A stretch of 64,000 nucleotides of DNA from Pseudomonas frederiksbergensis (GTDB taxonomy: Bacteria > Pseudomonadota > Gammaproteobacteria > Pseudomonadales > Pseudomonadaceae). The notes under the pieces were generated by a model that ran no database searches, was not told where the DNA came from, and was given only the letters and a program-made list of their open reading frames with translations. Positions 19,426 through 27,448 of the stretch are shown here, one piece after another (position 1 is the stretch's first letter; every line of letters begins with the position of its first letter). The position numbers and the translations under genes were made by a program. The stretch spans positions 1,353,501 through 1,417,500 of the forward strand of contig NZ_CP018319.1 of assembly GCF_001952935.1 (NCBI RefSeq), read 5' to 3'.

Positions 19426-20793
19426 TTACCGAACGCCCTCGGCGCGCAAGGCCGATGGCGTGTAGTCGGCAGCCTTGGCTTCGAAGCCGAATTCGAAACT
19501 GCGCTTCTCTTCGTTCTTCATTCCCAGGGCAATGTATCGGCCGGCAATGATGTCGTAGAGTGCTTCGAGGGTGTAGGCCGGGGTCTGGTGATCGTAGTAG
19601 TACTGAGCGTGCCCCTCGGCCACCCGCCACAGCTGACCGCGACCGTCGTAATGGTCCGCCAGCGCCACTTGCCAGCTGTCTTCGTCGAGGTACATGTGGC
19701 GTTTGGCGTAGATGTGCCGTTCGCTCGCCTTCACCGTACCGACCACTTCCCATACCCGGTGCAACTCATAACGGGTCAGGTCCTGATTGATATGCCCGGC
19801 CTTGACGATGTCGTCGTACTTGAGGCTCGGCGAGTCGAGTTTGTAGCTGTTGTAAGGGATGTACATTTCCTTCTTGCCGACCAGTTTCCAGTCGTAGCGA
19901 TCCGGTGCACCGGAGAACATGTCGAAGTTGTCGGACGTGCGCAGGCCGTCAGCGGCAGTACCCGGCCCGTCATAAGCCACTTGCGGTGCGCGACGCACAC
20001 GACGCTGGCCGGCGTTGTAGATCCACGCCAAGCGCGGCTCTTTCACCTGATCGAGGGTTTCGTGCACCAGCAGCACGTTACCCGCCAGGCGTGCCGGGGC
20101 CGTCACCGATTGCTTGAAGAAGGTCAGCACGTTGGCGGCTTTTTCCGGGTCCAGGTCCTTCATCAGTTGCGGTACGGCGATCTCTTCTTCGAAGCGGATC
20201 GGCGTGTAGCTGCCGTTCGTTTGCGGGGTCACCTGAGTGATGATGCGGCGCAGGTTGCCGCCGTGATAGCGGGTGATGTGGTTCCACAACACCTCGACGC
20301 CGTTCTTCGGAATCGGGAACGCGTAGTAGCGGTTGCCGGTGAAATTGGCCAGGCCGTTCCCGTCATTGATGCTGTTCACGTTCAGCGCACTGCGCTTGGC
20401 CGACTCGTAAATCTCCGGGGGCAGGCCCACGGTGCGGTGAGTCGGGTAGACCGGGATCTTGTAGGTTTCAGGGTAGCGTTTGAACATCGCTACCTGGCCA
20501 TCCGACAACTTGTCTTTGTACTTGTCGACCGTCGCGGCGGTGATGGTGAACAGCGGTTTTTCACTGGCGAACGGGTCAGCCAGGAAACCTTTGCTGTCCA
20601 CTGCGCCGGCATTTTTCGGGATGCCGCCGGTCCAGGCCGGGATCGAGCCGTCGGCGTTGCCGGCCTTTTCGGCGCCCAACGGCGTGAGGCTGGAGGCAAG
20701 CTTGTTGGCTTCTTCCGGCGAGACCGCCGCCATTACGTTGGCAGCCAGCAGACTCAAGGCCAGGGCGCCGCATTGCAGAATCATCTTGCGCAT
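19426..20793 (-). CDS. DUF1329 periplasmic/outer-membrane lipoprotein-fold protein
   Basis: 455 residues with a clear Sec signal (LQCGALALSLLAANVMAAVS, cleavage near residue 23). The mature part matches DUF1329, predicted to have the LolA/LolB-like beta-barrel half-pipe that carries lipids. The start at 20793 fits an AAGGA nine bases upstream better than the ATG nine bases earlier. It is the second gene after DUF1302, 23 bases downstream, and ends at a terminator. The pair is widely linked to handling of hydrophobic substrates or lipids at the outer membrane; no substrate can be read here. Confidence 0.82.
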   Translation of the reverse strand: MRKMILQCGALALSLLAANVMAAVSPEEANKLASSLTPLGAEKAGNADGSIPAWTGGIPKNAGAVDSKGFLADPFASEKPLFTITAATVDKYKDKLSDGQVAMFKRYPETYKIPVYPTHRTVGLPPEIYESAKRSALNVNSINDGNGLANFTGNRYYAFPIPKNGVEVLWNHITRYHGGNLRRIITQVTPQTNGSYTPIRFEEEIAVPQLMKDLDPEKAANVLTFFKQSVTAPARLAGNVLLVHETLDQVKEPRLAWIYNAGQRRVRRAPQVAYDGPGTAADGLRTSDNFDMFSGAPDRYDWKLVGKKEMYIPYNSYKLDSPSLKYDDIVKAGHINQDLTRYELHRVWEVVGTVKASERHIYAKRHMYLDEDSWQVALADHYDGRGQLWRVAEGHAQYYYDHQTPAYTLEALYDIIAGRYIALGMKNEEKRSFEFGFEAKAADYTPSALRAEGVR

Positions 20794-20816
20794 TGAAATC
20801 ATCCTTCTCAGCCAGA

Positions 20817-22610
20817 TCAGAAGTTCACGCCGAAACTCAGCGCCAGGAAGTCGCGGTCTTCCAGGGTGTTGTAGTCACCGCCGAAGAAATCGGTGTAACT
20901 GAGGCTCGCGGTATAGGTGTTGCGGTAGTCGGCATCGACGCCGACGCTGACGGCCTTGGCGCCTTCGTTGAACAGCCCGTTGGGGCCGTAGCCGGCGACG
21001 TCATGGGACCAGGACAGGTTGGGCTTGAGGTTGATCCCGCCAATCACGTTGGCGTAATCGAGGATCGCCCGGGCGCGGTAACCCCAGGAGGTCGAAGTGA
21101 CAAAGCCGTCGGTATCGCCGCCAAAACCATACTGGCCATAGACCGAGTCACGGCCGTAACGCAATTCGGATCGCGACTCCAGGCCACCGACGTGCACCAC
21201 CGCCGCCTCGCCAACCAGGGTCAACCGCTGGGCGCCCAGCACTTGGTCGAAGAAGTGCGTCAGGGTGCTCTGGACCTGTGTCACTTCCTTGCGGCGGTAG
21301 CCTTTGTTGTCGGCACCTGGCGTGGTGGCGACAGGCGATGCCGCGCCGCCTGCAATCGGGTTGAGCAAGGCCAGGGTCAGGTCGTTGGTGTTGACTTGCA
21401 CCGGAGCGTTGGGGCGATAGCTGATCTCGCCGGTCCACGCCGTGCCGGTAGGCAAGGTGGTGGAAAAGCTCGCGCCGTAGAGGCGAATGTCTTCCGGGTA
21501 CTCGAGGTAATACTGGCCGCGTCCGAGCATCACACTTTGAGCCAGTGCCGAACCGGTGCCGGGCGCGATTCTGTTGGCGGCACCGACGATGGCCGGGATC
21601 CGTGCCAGCGTTGTCAAGCCGGCGGTGGTCGTGCCGACCGTCGGGCTACGGCTGTGATAGTTCATGAAGTACAGGCCGTACTCGGTGTCGTCGCCGAGCC
21701 AGCGCAGCGCCGTCCCCCACTGCCCGGAGTCGCGGGCATCGCGGTCCCCACCGCGCGGGACGATCACACCTTCCTGGCTGACTTCGAAGCCTTGGCCAAA
21801 CGCGGCAGCGATCGGTTGCAACGGTGCGATCGCCGGGCTGGCCACCGTGTAATTCTTGTTGCAACCGTCTGCCACCACGTCGTTGCCGAAGAAGGTGCCG
21901 CAGTTGTCGACGACGGTCTGGTCCCACTCCAGTTGATAGAAACCTTCCACCGAGAGTTGGTCGGTCAGGCCTTGAGAGGCGAACAGCATGTTCACCGGAA
22001 TCAGGCCTTCCTTGATCTCGGCGCCAGGACGGCGAAACGCTGAAACGTCGATCGGGTTGATGCTGTTGATCGAGTTGCCGATGAAGGTACTTTCACCCCA
22101 ACTCACTACCTGCTTGCCGGCGCGCACAGTACCCGGCAGGTCGGCGATGGAATAGTTGTGATAGACGAAGGCGTCGAGCAGTTGCGCCCCGGAAGACTTG
22201 GCGCCTTCTTTACGACCGCTGTCACTGATCGGTTTGAACTCGCGATCCTCGTCCTTGAGTTCGAAGTCGTACCAGTACTTGCCACGCACGAACACCCCGG
22301 TGTCGCCGTACTTCAATTCAAGGTCATGAATACCCTTGAAGATCTTGGAGAAGGTTTCGCCCTTCTTGAAGTTCAGCCGCCCGTCATCCCCGGTCGAAGA
22401 CTGGCCAGTCCCGCCATTGACGACGCCTACCAGGGATTTGTCGGCATCGCGCATGCCCCAACTCGCGCCGACGGACAGCGAAGAGTCAAATGTCCCCTCG
22501 ATTTCGCCAATGTTGAATGAAACAGCCTGCGCCTGGGCGCAGCAACCCAAGGCAACCGCAGCAGCGAGCGCTTGCGGCGTGAAGATGGCGCGCATTGTTG
22601 TTTTTGTCAT
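20817..22610 (-). CDS. DUF1302 outer-membrane protein
   Basis: 597 residues: signal peptide ending QAQAVS (near residue 29), then a beta-rich chain of alternating hydrophobic strands, ending in the C-terminal phenylalanine (SFGVNF) recognised by the BAM machinery. It matches DUF1302, a presumed outer-membrane barrel always found with DUF1329. The start at 22610 is set by GGGGAAG and by the signal peptide. Promoter and operator should lie in the long upstream gap. Function is unknown, probably uptake or export of hydrophobic compounds. Confidence 0.82.
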   Translation of the reverse strand: MTKTTMRAIFTPQALAAAVALGCCAQAQAVSFNIGEIEGTFDSSLSVGASWGMRDADKSLVGVVNGGTGQSSTGDDGRLNFKKGETFSKIFKGIHDLELKYGDTGVFVRGKYWYDFELKDEDREFKPISDSGRKEGAKSSGAQLLDAFVYHNYSIADLPGTVRAGKQVVSWGESTFIGNSINSINPIDVSAFRRPGAEIKEGLIPVNMLFASQGLTDQLSVEGFYQLEWDQTVVDNCGTFFGNDVVADGCNKNYTVASPAIAPLQPIAAAFGQGFEVSQEGVIVPRGGDRDARDSGQWGTALRWLGDDTEYGLYFMNYHSRSPTVGTTTAGLTTLARIPAIVGAANRIAPGTGSALAQSVMLGRGQYYLEYPEDIRLYGASFSTTLPTGTAWTGEISYRPNAPVQVNTNDLTLALLNPIAGGAASPVATTPGADNKGYRRKEVTQVQSTLTHFFDQVLGAQRLTLVGEAAVVHVGGLESRSELRYGRDSVYGQYGFGGDTDGFVTSTSWGYRARAILDYANVIGGINLKPNLSWSHDVAGYGPNGLFNEGAKAVSVGVDADYRNTYTASLSYTDFFGGDYNTLEDRDFLALSFGVNF

Positions 22611-23386
22611 GCGTCTTCCCCGGTGAGTGACAGAAGGCCCCACCCTACTGCCCCACGTTGGGAGCGATAAGCGCACCAAGGAGGTATTCGCGATGTACCT
22701 CCAAAGGATGAATGCCTGCATGGGACGGGGGTTTGCGCGGGTTATGGATGGGCTGGATGGGGGGTTATCAGCCAGGTGCATAGGGCGTTGTGCTCGCCAA
22801 CCTGTTGCAGCAGCCGCCCCAGATCCCATGACAAATGGAACTGTTGCCGAGACTGCAACAGTGCATGTCTTGAATCGCTATTTTTCCTTTTGGCTCAACG
22901 CCTTATTCTTGCCGGGCTTTCACGGCAACCAGCCGCAAAGCACGAAGCAATGGCGGTGGCCAGTCCACGCCATTGGTATCAGATTTCAGATGAATTGAAG
23001 ATGTTCGACTCATCGCCCCGTGTTCACTGACGTTGATTTATTGCTCCTTGATCAATCGTCTTGCTTTGGCCGCTGCGTTTGCAGCGGCCTTTTTTATGGG
23101 CGGTTGTTTTTTGTGCCAGCCCGTTTTACTAGATATTTAAAACAAGTCCTACAAGACATTTCCTGTAACTGCATAAGAAACGTCTTTTAATGCAGAGGAC
23201 AATCGCGCCCGTATTCCCACCTTATCGAAACTCCCCTCAAGTTTATATGCAAAAGCCTACACGCCTCTCAGACCCATTACTTTTCATTTAGCTGTAACTT
23301 GAAGTTGCACGACAAAACTGTTGGCAGTGCATACACTCCAAAAAACTTACATCTTAAACAGCGCGCAAATTCAAAAGGATATGAAT
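22611..23386. other. 776-bp intergenic stretch with an inverted repeat and an orphan terminator
   Basis: No convincing gene. The left half should carry the DUF1302 promoter. At 22841-22861 there is a perfect interrupted palindrome, CTGTTGC-N7-GCAACAG, 230 bases upstream of DUF1302, with a further CTGTTGC half-copy at 22802. A strong plus-strand terminator ends at 23096, yet no protein gene ends before it, so a small RNA from about 22,870 to 23,096 is possible. From 23,100 the base composition becomes AT-rich and holds the bacteriocin promoter. I found no clean LexA box or PrtN P-box. Confidence 0.5.
23066..23096 (+). terminator. Orphan intrinsic terminator
   Basis: Nine-base perfect GC stem (GGCCGCTGC / GCAGCGGCC), four-base loop and a run of six Ts. 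There is no recognised gene directly upstream on this strand. Confidence 0.88.
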
Positions 23387-25684
23387 ATGCAAAAATCACC
23401 AAAACCGCCGCAGGAAAATAACTCGCCGCCAGGTTTTCTAGAAATAACTACCCCTGTACATACAGTAGGCATCGCACCCGATCACTTTACACCTCCGCCT
23501 CGAAGTGGAACTCATTTGCAAGCAGGTCCATTTGGACCCGGCGTTTCGACTTACAATCAAAATCGAGGCACCGTAATAAATACGACGAAGGCGCTGGAAC
23601 AGGAATATCAGACCAGGTCCAGCCAACTACCGCAAACCATCGAGGCAGAACTGGCAGCGACCCGATATGAAGGCCCTACGAATCCAGTTCCACCTTTGCA
23701 ATCAGTCGCCCGGGAATTAGAGGTACTGAACAAACTCACTGAACGCAAAACAGCAGAGTTCCACAGTAAAACAGCCACTGCCAACGCGTTTTATGGAGGT
23801 GATCCATTTAACCGGCATATCAATGAGTTCATGATCAAAGCCACAAAGATTGAGAAGTGGCCGGGGCCGAATGGCGTTGCCATGCAGGCCTTGAATCAAT
23901 CACTCAGAGCCGCGATCGATGCCAGATTACTGTCTCAAACCTTGCAGTCACTCCACCAGCGAACAGCCAATCTTCAACACACCCTCAGTGCCATGCAGGC
24001 CGCTGAACAAGCACGAATGGCTGCGGAACGTGAAACACAGCGCATTGCCGCTGAGCGGGCACAACTCGCAGCGCAACAAGAATCGCAACGGGTCGCGGCG
24101 GAAGTGGCACGCTTGGAAGCAGAAGAAAAACAACAAGTGGCTCGCCGTAAAGAGGAACACGCGCAATGGATGGCGGCGGAATTAGCCCGGATACAAATCG
24201 AAAACGCTGAACGTCTCGAGCACCTTAGATCGGAATTTGCTGCCGAATTACGGGCTGAAGAAGCGCGAAAGCAGGATCGTATCGCAGGATTAAAAGCTGC
24301 TTTGGCTGAGGCTGAAGCCAATGAGGTAGAGGCAGCTCGTCGTTTCGCAACCGAACAAGCTCGTCTCCATACGGAAATAGAGCAGCGCATCGAACAGATA
24401 CAAAGGCAACTGCAAAAGGAAGGAGAGATTCTGGAGCTTCGCCGGAAAATCATTGATACAGCGACTACCGTGGCTGAACGTCAAGCTCAACTAGCGAATC
24501 TGAAAATAGCGGCACAGGCTGAGACCCAACGACAAATCGAGCAGGCACGCCTCCTGGCGCAATGGCGAGAGGAAACAGAGGCTCGGTGGCAAAGCCCCAC
24601 GTTTGCCAATGTCGGTTCGATGGCGGCATTCGGTCCAACGTTTACCGGCACGCTCGGAACTGTCGGCGTTAATCCAGCGACTTCCTTGGCGCTCAGGACC
24701 GCGTTACGTGCTGCGGTATCCGCGGCTATCGCAGCCCTCGCGTCAGTAGCAGCGCCGGTACTCGTCGGGTTCGCCGCTCTATTGGCTCCCTCCAGGCTGG
24801 GTAGCGGTGATCTTTTCTCCGTAAGTGTTCCGCTGTCAGAACTCGCTCCTGATTCAACGGCCGACCTGTATGAACTGGCAGCTATCGGAGGGGAAATCGA
24901 CCTGCCGGTGAGACTCGGCTCAAGGACCATAGGCAATAGCGTAAAGATTGTCGTTGTTACCACTGACGGAGTAACAGTGCCCGCCAGTGTTCCGGTAAGG
25001 CTTGCTCACTTTGACGCACGCAAGAATGTTTACGTTTCCGGCAGCACCGTCTCCAACGGCCCCGTCATCACCTGGACGCCGCTGGTAGAGCCGCAGGATC
25101 CTTCAACGGAATTTCCGCTGGTCGACACAGACCTGCCGATCTATGAAGGCGCTACCGTCACCCCCGACGCGGGACGAATCGATCCTTTTCCAGAGCTGGA
25201 TCGCTACGGGTTTGGCGGCTTCATCACCGTCTTTCCGATCGACTCCGGGATCCCTCCCACGTTCACGATGTTCAGGGATCGGCGGCTGGATCCCGGTATT
25301 GCCAGTGGCGCCGGACAAGCAGTTTCCGGAAACTGGTTGGGTGCAGCCTCGACGGGAGAAGGCGCGCCGATTCCGATGCAGATTGCGGATAAATTTCGAG
25401 GGCGGGAGTTTTCTAGTTTTAAAGCGTTTCGCAGGGCATTTTGGAAAGCTATGGGCGACGATGAACTGTTGAGCGGCCAATTTACAAAGTTAAGACAAAT
25501 GGATATGAAACACCGACTTGCTCCTGCCGCACTTCCTCAGGACCAGGTGGGTAGGCGAATAAAGTATGAGATCCACCATATCAACCCCATCGGAGCAGGC
25601 GGCGAGGTCTATGACATGGACAACCTTCGGGTGATGACGCCAAAATTGCATATCAGCATTCACTCCAATATAAAAGGAGAATGA
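23387..25684 (+). CDS. Colicin/S-type pyocin-like HNH DNase bacteriocin
   Basis: 765 residues (numbered from ATG 23387, which has AAGG eight bases upstream; ATG 23381 is possible). Layout: a Pro-rich N-terminus and unique region that should bind the target receptor (1-175); a long charged coiled coil rich in A, E, Q and R (about 178-398); an Ala-rich hydrophobic stretch (428-468); a Pyocin_S translocation domain (about 473-640); and an HNH DNase of the colicin E9/pyocin S2 type (648-765). The nuclease keeps the FRGREF start, H730-H731 and the H755-x3-H759 pair. It kills related strains by cutting DNA. Its immunity gene starts one base after the stop. Confidence 0.92.
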   Translation: MQKSPKPPQENNSPPGFLEITTPVHTVGIAPDHFTPPPRSGTHLQAGPFGPGVSTYNQNRGTVINTTKALEQEYQTRSSQLPQTIEAELAATRYEGPTNPVPPLQSVARELEVLNKLTERKTAEFHSKTATANAFYGGDPFNRHINEFMIKATKIEKWPGPNGVAMQALNQSLRAAIDARLLSQTLQSLHQRTANLQHTLSAMQAAEQARMAAERETQRIAAERAQLAAQQESQRVAAEVARLEAEEKQQVARRKEEHAQWMAAELARIQIENAERLEHLRSEFAAELRAEEARKQDRIAGLKAALAEAEANEVEAARRFATEQARLHTEIEQRIEQIQRQLQKEGEILELRRKIIDTATTVAERQAQLANLKIAAQAETQRQIEQARLLAQWREETEARWQSPTFANVGSMAAFGPTFTGTLGTVGVNPATSLALRTALRAAVSAAIAALASVAAPVLVGFAALLAPSRLGSGDLFSVSVPLSELAPDSTADLYELAAIGGEIDLPVRLGSRTIGNSVKIVVVTTDGVTVPASVPVRLAHFDARKNVYVSGSTVSNGPVITWTPLVEPQDPSTEFPLVDTDLPIYEGATVTPDAGRIDPFPELDRYGFGGFITVFPIDSGIPPTFTMFRDRRLDPGIASGAGQAVSGNWLGAASTGEGAPIPMQIADKFRGREFSSFKAFRRAFWKAMGDDELLSGQFTKLRQMDMKHRLAPAALPQDQVGRRIKYEIHHINPIGAGGEVYDMDNLRVMTPKLHISIHSNIKGE

Positions 25685-25685
25685 A

Positions 25686-25946
25686 ATGAATCTTCGTAAC
25701 ACGCTGGAAGAGTATACAGAAAATGAATACTTAGACCTCATCGAGTGCCTATTCGAGGGTACTTACTCATCCGAGGCCGAGCATGATGCCATTGTAGAAA
25801 ACATAGTACTCACGTCCGAACACCCCGACGGCACAGGCATTTTATATGACCCAAGAGAGGGTGTTGAAGACAGCCCGAAAGGGGTATTAAACGCCATTAA
25901 GACCTGGCGAGCAGCTAACCGCAAACCAGGCTTCAAACCTCAGTAA
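25686..25946 (+). CDS. Bacteriocin immunity protein (ImmE9/pyocin type)
   Basis: 86 residues of the colicin DNase immunity family. The four-helix core keeps the usual segments: the EEYTENEYLDLIECLFEG helix, the acidic variable helix 2 (SSEAEHDAIVENIV) and the conserved SEHPDGTGILYDPREGVEDS helix 3 that contacts the nuclease. The acidic protein sits beside the active site and blocks DNA binding. It is translationally coupled to the toxin. A small hairpin around 25964-25979 follows its stop. Confidence 0.93.
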   Translation: MNLRNTLEEYTENEYLDLIECLFEGTYSSEAEHDAIVENIVLTSEHPDGTGILYDPREGVEDSPKGVLNAIKTWRAANRKPGFKPQ

Positions 25947-26000
25947 CAAACCTATTGGAGCAAGAGCACGCTCTTGTCCCAACTGAGGAAATTTTAACGA

Positions 26001-26118
26001 CGTTATATCACGCCGACCAGTGAAAGCAGTTTGGGCTACGACATCGACAATCTTCGTACTGACACCAAAGCAACACATCGAAGTCAACTCCAAAAAGAGC
26101 CAAGGAGATCAAATATGA
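26001..26118 (+). pseudogene. Frameshifted 3' end of a second HNH DNase bacteriocin
   Basis: Between the two immunity genes, one frame reads ITPTSESSLGYDIDNLR and the next frame continues VLTPKQHIEVNSKK. Together they match the tail of the intact toxin (INPIGAGGEVYDMDNLR, VMTPKLHISIHS). The break is one missing base near 26056: intact CTT CGG GTG against CTTCG-TACTG here. The restored frame would end in TGA at 26116-26118, overlapping the second immunity ATG as ATGA. Only about 35 codons remain, so this is a relic of a lost toxin. Confidence 0.82.
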
Positions 26119-26381
26119 TTTTAAAGAACAAATTTGAAGATTACACAGAGCACGAATACCTAATCCTTGTAGGCTCGCTATTTGAAGGAGATTACTCATC
26201 AGAGGATGAGCACGACAACATCTTTGAAAACATAATCAGCACTTCTGAACACCCCACAGCATCAGATGTATTGTGCCACCCAGAAGAGGGTGTGGAAGAT
26301 AGTCCAAACGGTGTAGTAAACATCTTCAAACAATGGAGAGCAGCCAACGGCAAACCCGGTTTCAAACCTGAAGCACAGTAA
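26115..26381 (+). CDS. Second (orphan) bacteriocin immunity protein
   Basis: 88 residues, same family as the first immunity protein. It shares YTE-EYL, SSE-EHD, SEHP, GVEDSP and the end WRAANGKPGFKP, but differs in helix 2 (SSEDEHDNIFENIIS), where specificity lies. AAGGAG precedes the ATG by eight bases. Its cognate toxin survives only as the frameshifted fragment directly upstream, so it probably protects against a related bacteriocin made by other strains. It is AT-rich compared with the chromosome. Confidence 0.92.
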   Translation: MILKNKFEDYTEHEYLILVGSLFEGDYSSEDEHDNIFENIISTSEHPTASDVLCHPEEGVEDSPNGVVNIFKQWRAANGKPGFKPEAQ

Positions 26382-26390
26382 TCCAAACAA

Positions 26391-26418
26391 AGAAGCAAGC
26401 ATTCGCGCTTGCTTCTTA
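26391..26418 (+). terminator. Hairpin terminator after the immunity genes
   Basis: Ten-base perfect stem AGAAGCAAGC / GCTTGCTTCT around ATTCGC, nine bases past the stop. The T run is short. Confidence 0.65.
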
Positions 26419-26605
26419 TACTGCACACTCACCGCCAGTCCTTATGCAAACTCCCAACACTTCCTACCACTTACACACTTCTCGGAAAGCGACTACATAA
26501 CTCTGTAATCACGCGAAGCATCCCAGCGATTAAGGTTAATCACAAGTCAGCCACTCATTTAAACCTTTTCTGACTTCAACCTAATTAATCGCGAGCAGTA
26601 TCCCC

Positions 26606-27373
26606 ATGAAACCTATTAACTACAACAAACACCGCGACACTAAAAACATCAACACCCCCGTACGCTTTCTGATCTTCCACTACACAGCCGGCAACTTCTC
26701 CAGTTCGGTCAATGCACTCACCGGCCCGAATGTCAGCGTCCACTATCTGGTCCCCGACATCACCGATCCGAGCTACTTGAAAGCAGGTTATACCAGGCAG
26801 GAAGTCTTCAATCTCGTCGACGAAACCAAGCGCGCGTGGCATGCCGGCGTCAGTGCCTGGGGCAATCGAAGTAATCTGAACGACACGTCCATCGGCGTTG
26901 AAATCGTCAACCTTGCAACATTTAGCCAAGGGATTTTCAACTTTCCGCCTTATCAGCCGGAACAAATTGCCGCCGTTGAAGAGCTGGCGTTGAACATCCT
27001 CGAACGCTACCCGGACATCAGCCCGACCCAGGTTCTCGGGCATTCAGATATTGCGGTCGGCCGCAAGAGTGACCCAGGGCCGAAGTTCCCCTGGCATGCC
27101 CTTTACTTGAAAGGGGTCGGTGCCTGGTTCGACGAAGTCACCCGGGACACTTATCTGCAGCAATACAACGAGACCGGCATTCCAGGCCGAAGCGACTTGC
27201 TCAAACTGTTCAAGACATACGGATACGACGTTTCCGGCGCGTCAACCGAACAAGGCTTCGCACACTTGGTCAGGGCCTTTCAGTTGCACTTTCGCCCGGA
27301 AACCTACAACGGGCTCATGGATGCGCAAACGGCCGCGAATCTGGCGGCATTGGTTCACAAGTATTTTCCTTGA
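26606..27373 (+). CDS. N-acetylmuramoyl-L-alanine amidase, AmpDh3/AmiD-like
   Basis: 255 residues. The amidase_2 domain (about 15-165) has zinc ligands H25 (FLIFHYTAG), H146 (GHSDIA) and D156 (SDPGPK), at the same spacing as AmpD. A C-terminal peptidoglycan-binding domain follows (about 190-255, ending AALVHKYFP). It resembles P. aeruginosa AmpDh3 along its whole length. It cuts the stem peptide from N-acetylmuramic acid. No signal peptide or lipobox is visible, so export would need another route such as a type VI system; otherwise it recycles muropeptides in the cytoplasm. It lies beside the bacteriocin island but in its own unit. Confidence 0.88.
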   Translation: MKPINYNKHRDTKNINTPVRFLIFHYTAGNFSSSVNALTGPNVSVHYLVPDITDPSYLKAGYTRQEVFNLVDETKRAWHAGVSAWGNRSNLNDTSIGVEIVNLATFSQGIFNFPPYQPEQIAAVEELALNILERYPDISPTQVLGHSDIAVGRKSDPGPKFPWHALYLKGVGAWFDEVTRDTYLQQYNETGIPGRSDLLKLFKTYGYDVSGASTEQGFAHLVRAFQLHFRPETYNGLMDAQTAANLAALVHKYFP

Positions 27374-27412
27374 TGACGCTGCAAACCAGATGTCGGGGCC
27401 GGCTATCAAGAA

Positions 27413-27443
27413 CCGGCAAGGTCAAGAACGATGACCTTGCTGG
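27413..27443. terminator. Hairpin between convergent amidase and SDR genes
   Basis: Twelve-base stem (CCGGCAAGGTCA / TGACCTTGCTGG, one G-T pair) with a seven-base loop between convergent genes. The T run is poor on both strands, so termination activity is uncertain. Confidence 0.5.
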
Positions 27444-27448
27444 CTTGA

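Noticed and set aside
22627..23030. Two overlapping open frames in the DUF1302 upstream region
   Set aside because: No ribosome site, no family match, Cys/Arg/Trp-rich composition, and they overlap each other. A non-coding reading is more likely.
23100..23386. LexA box or PrtN P-box before the bacteriocin
   Set aside because: CTGT half-sites occur (23170 and 23320 areas) but no CTGT-N8-ACAG and no clean repeated ATTG-GT motif, so none is annotated.
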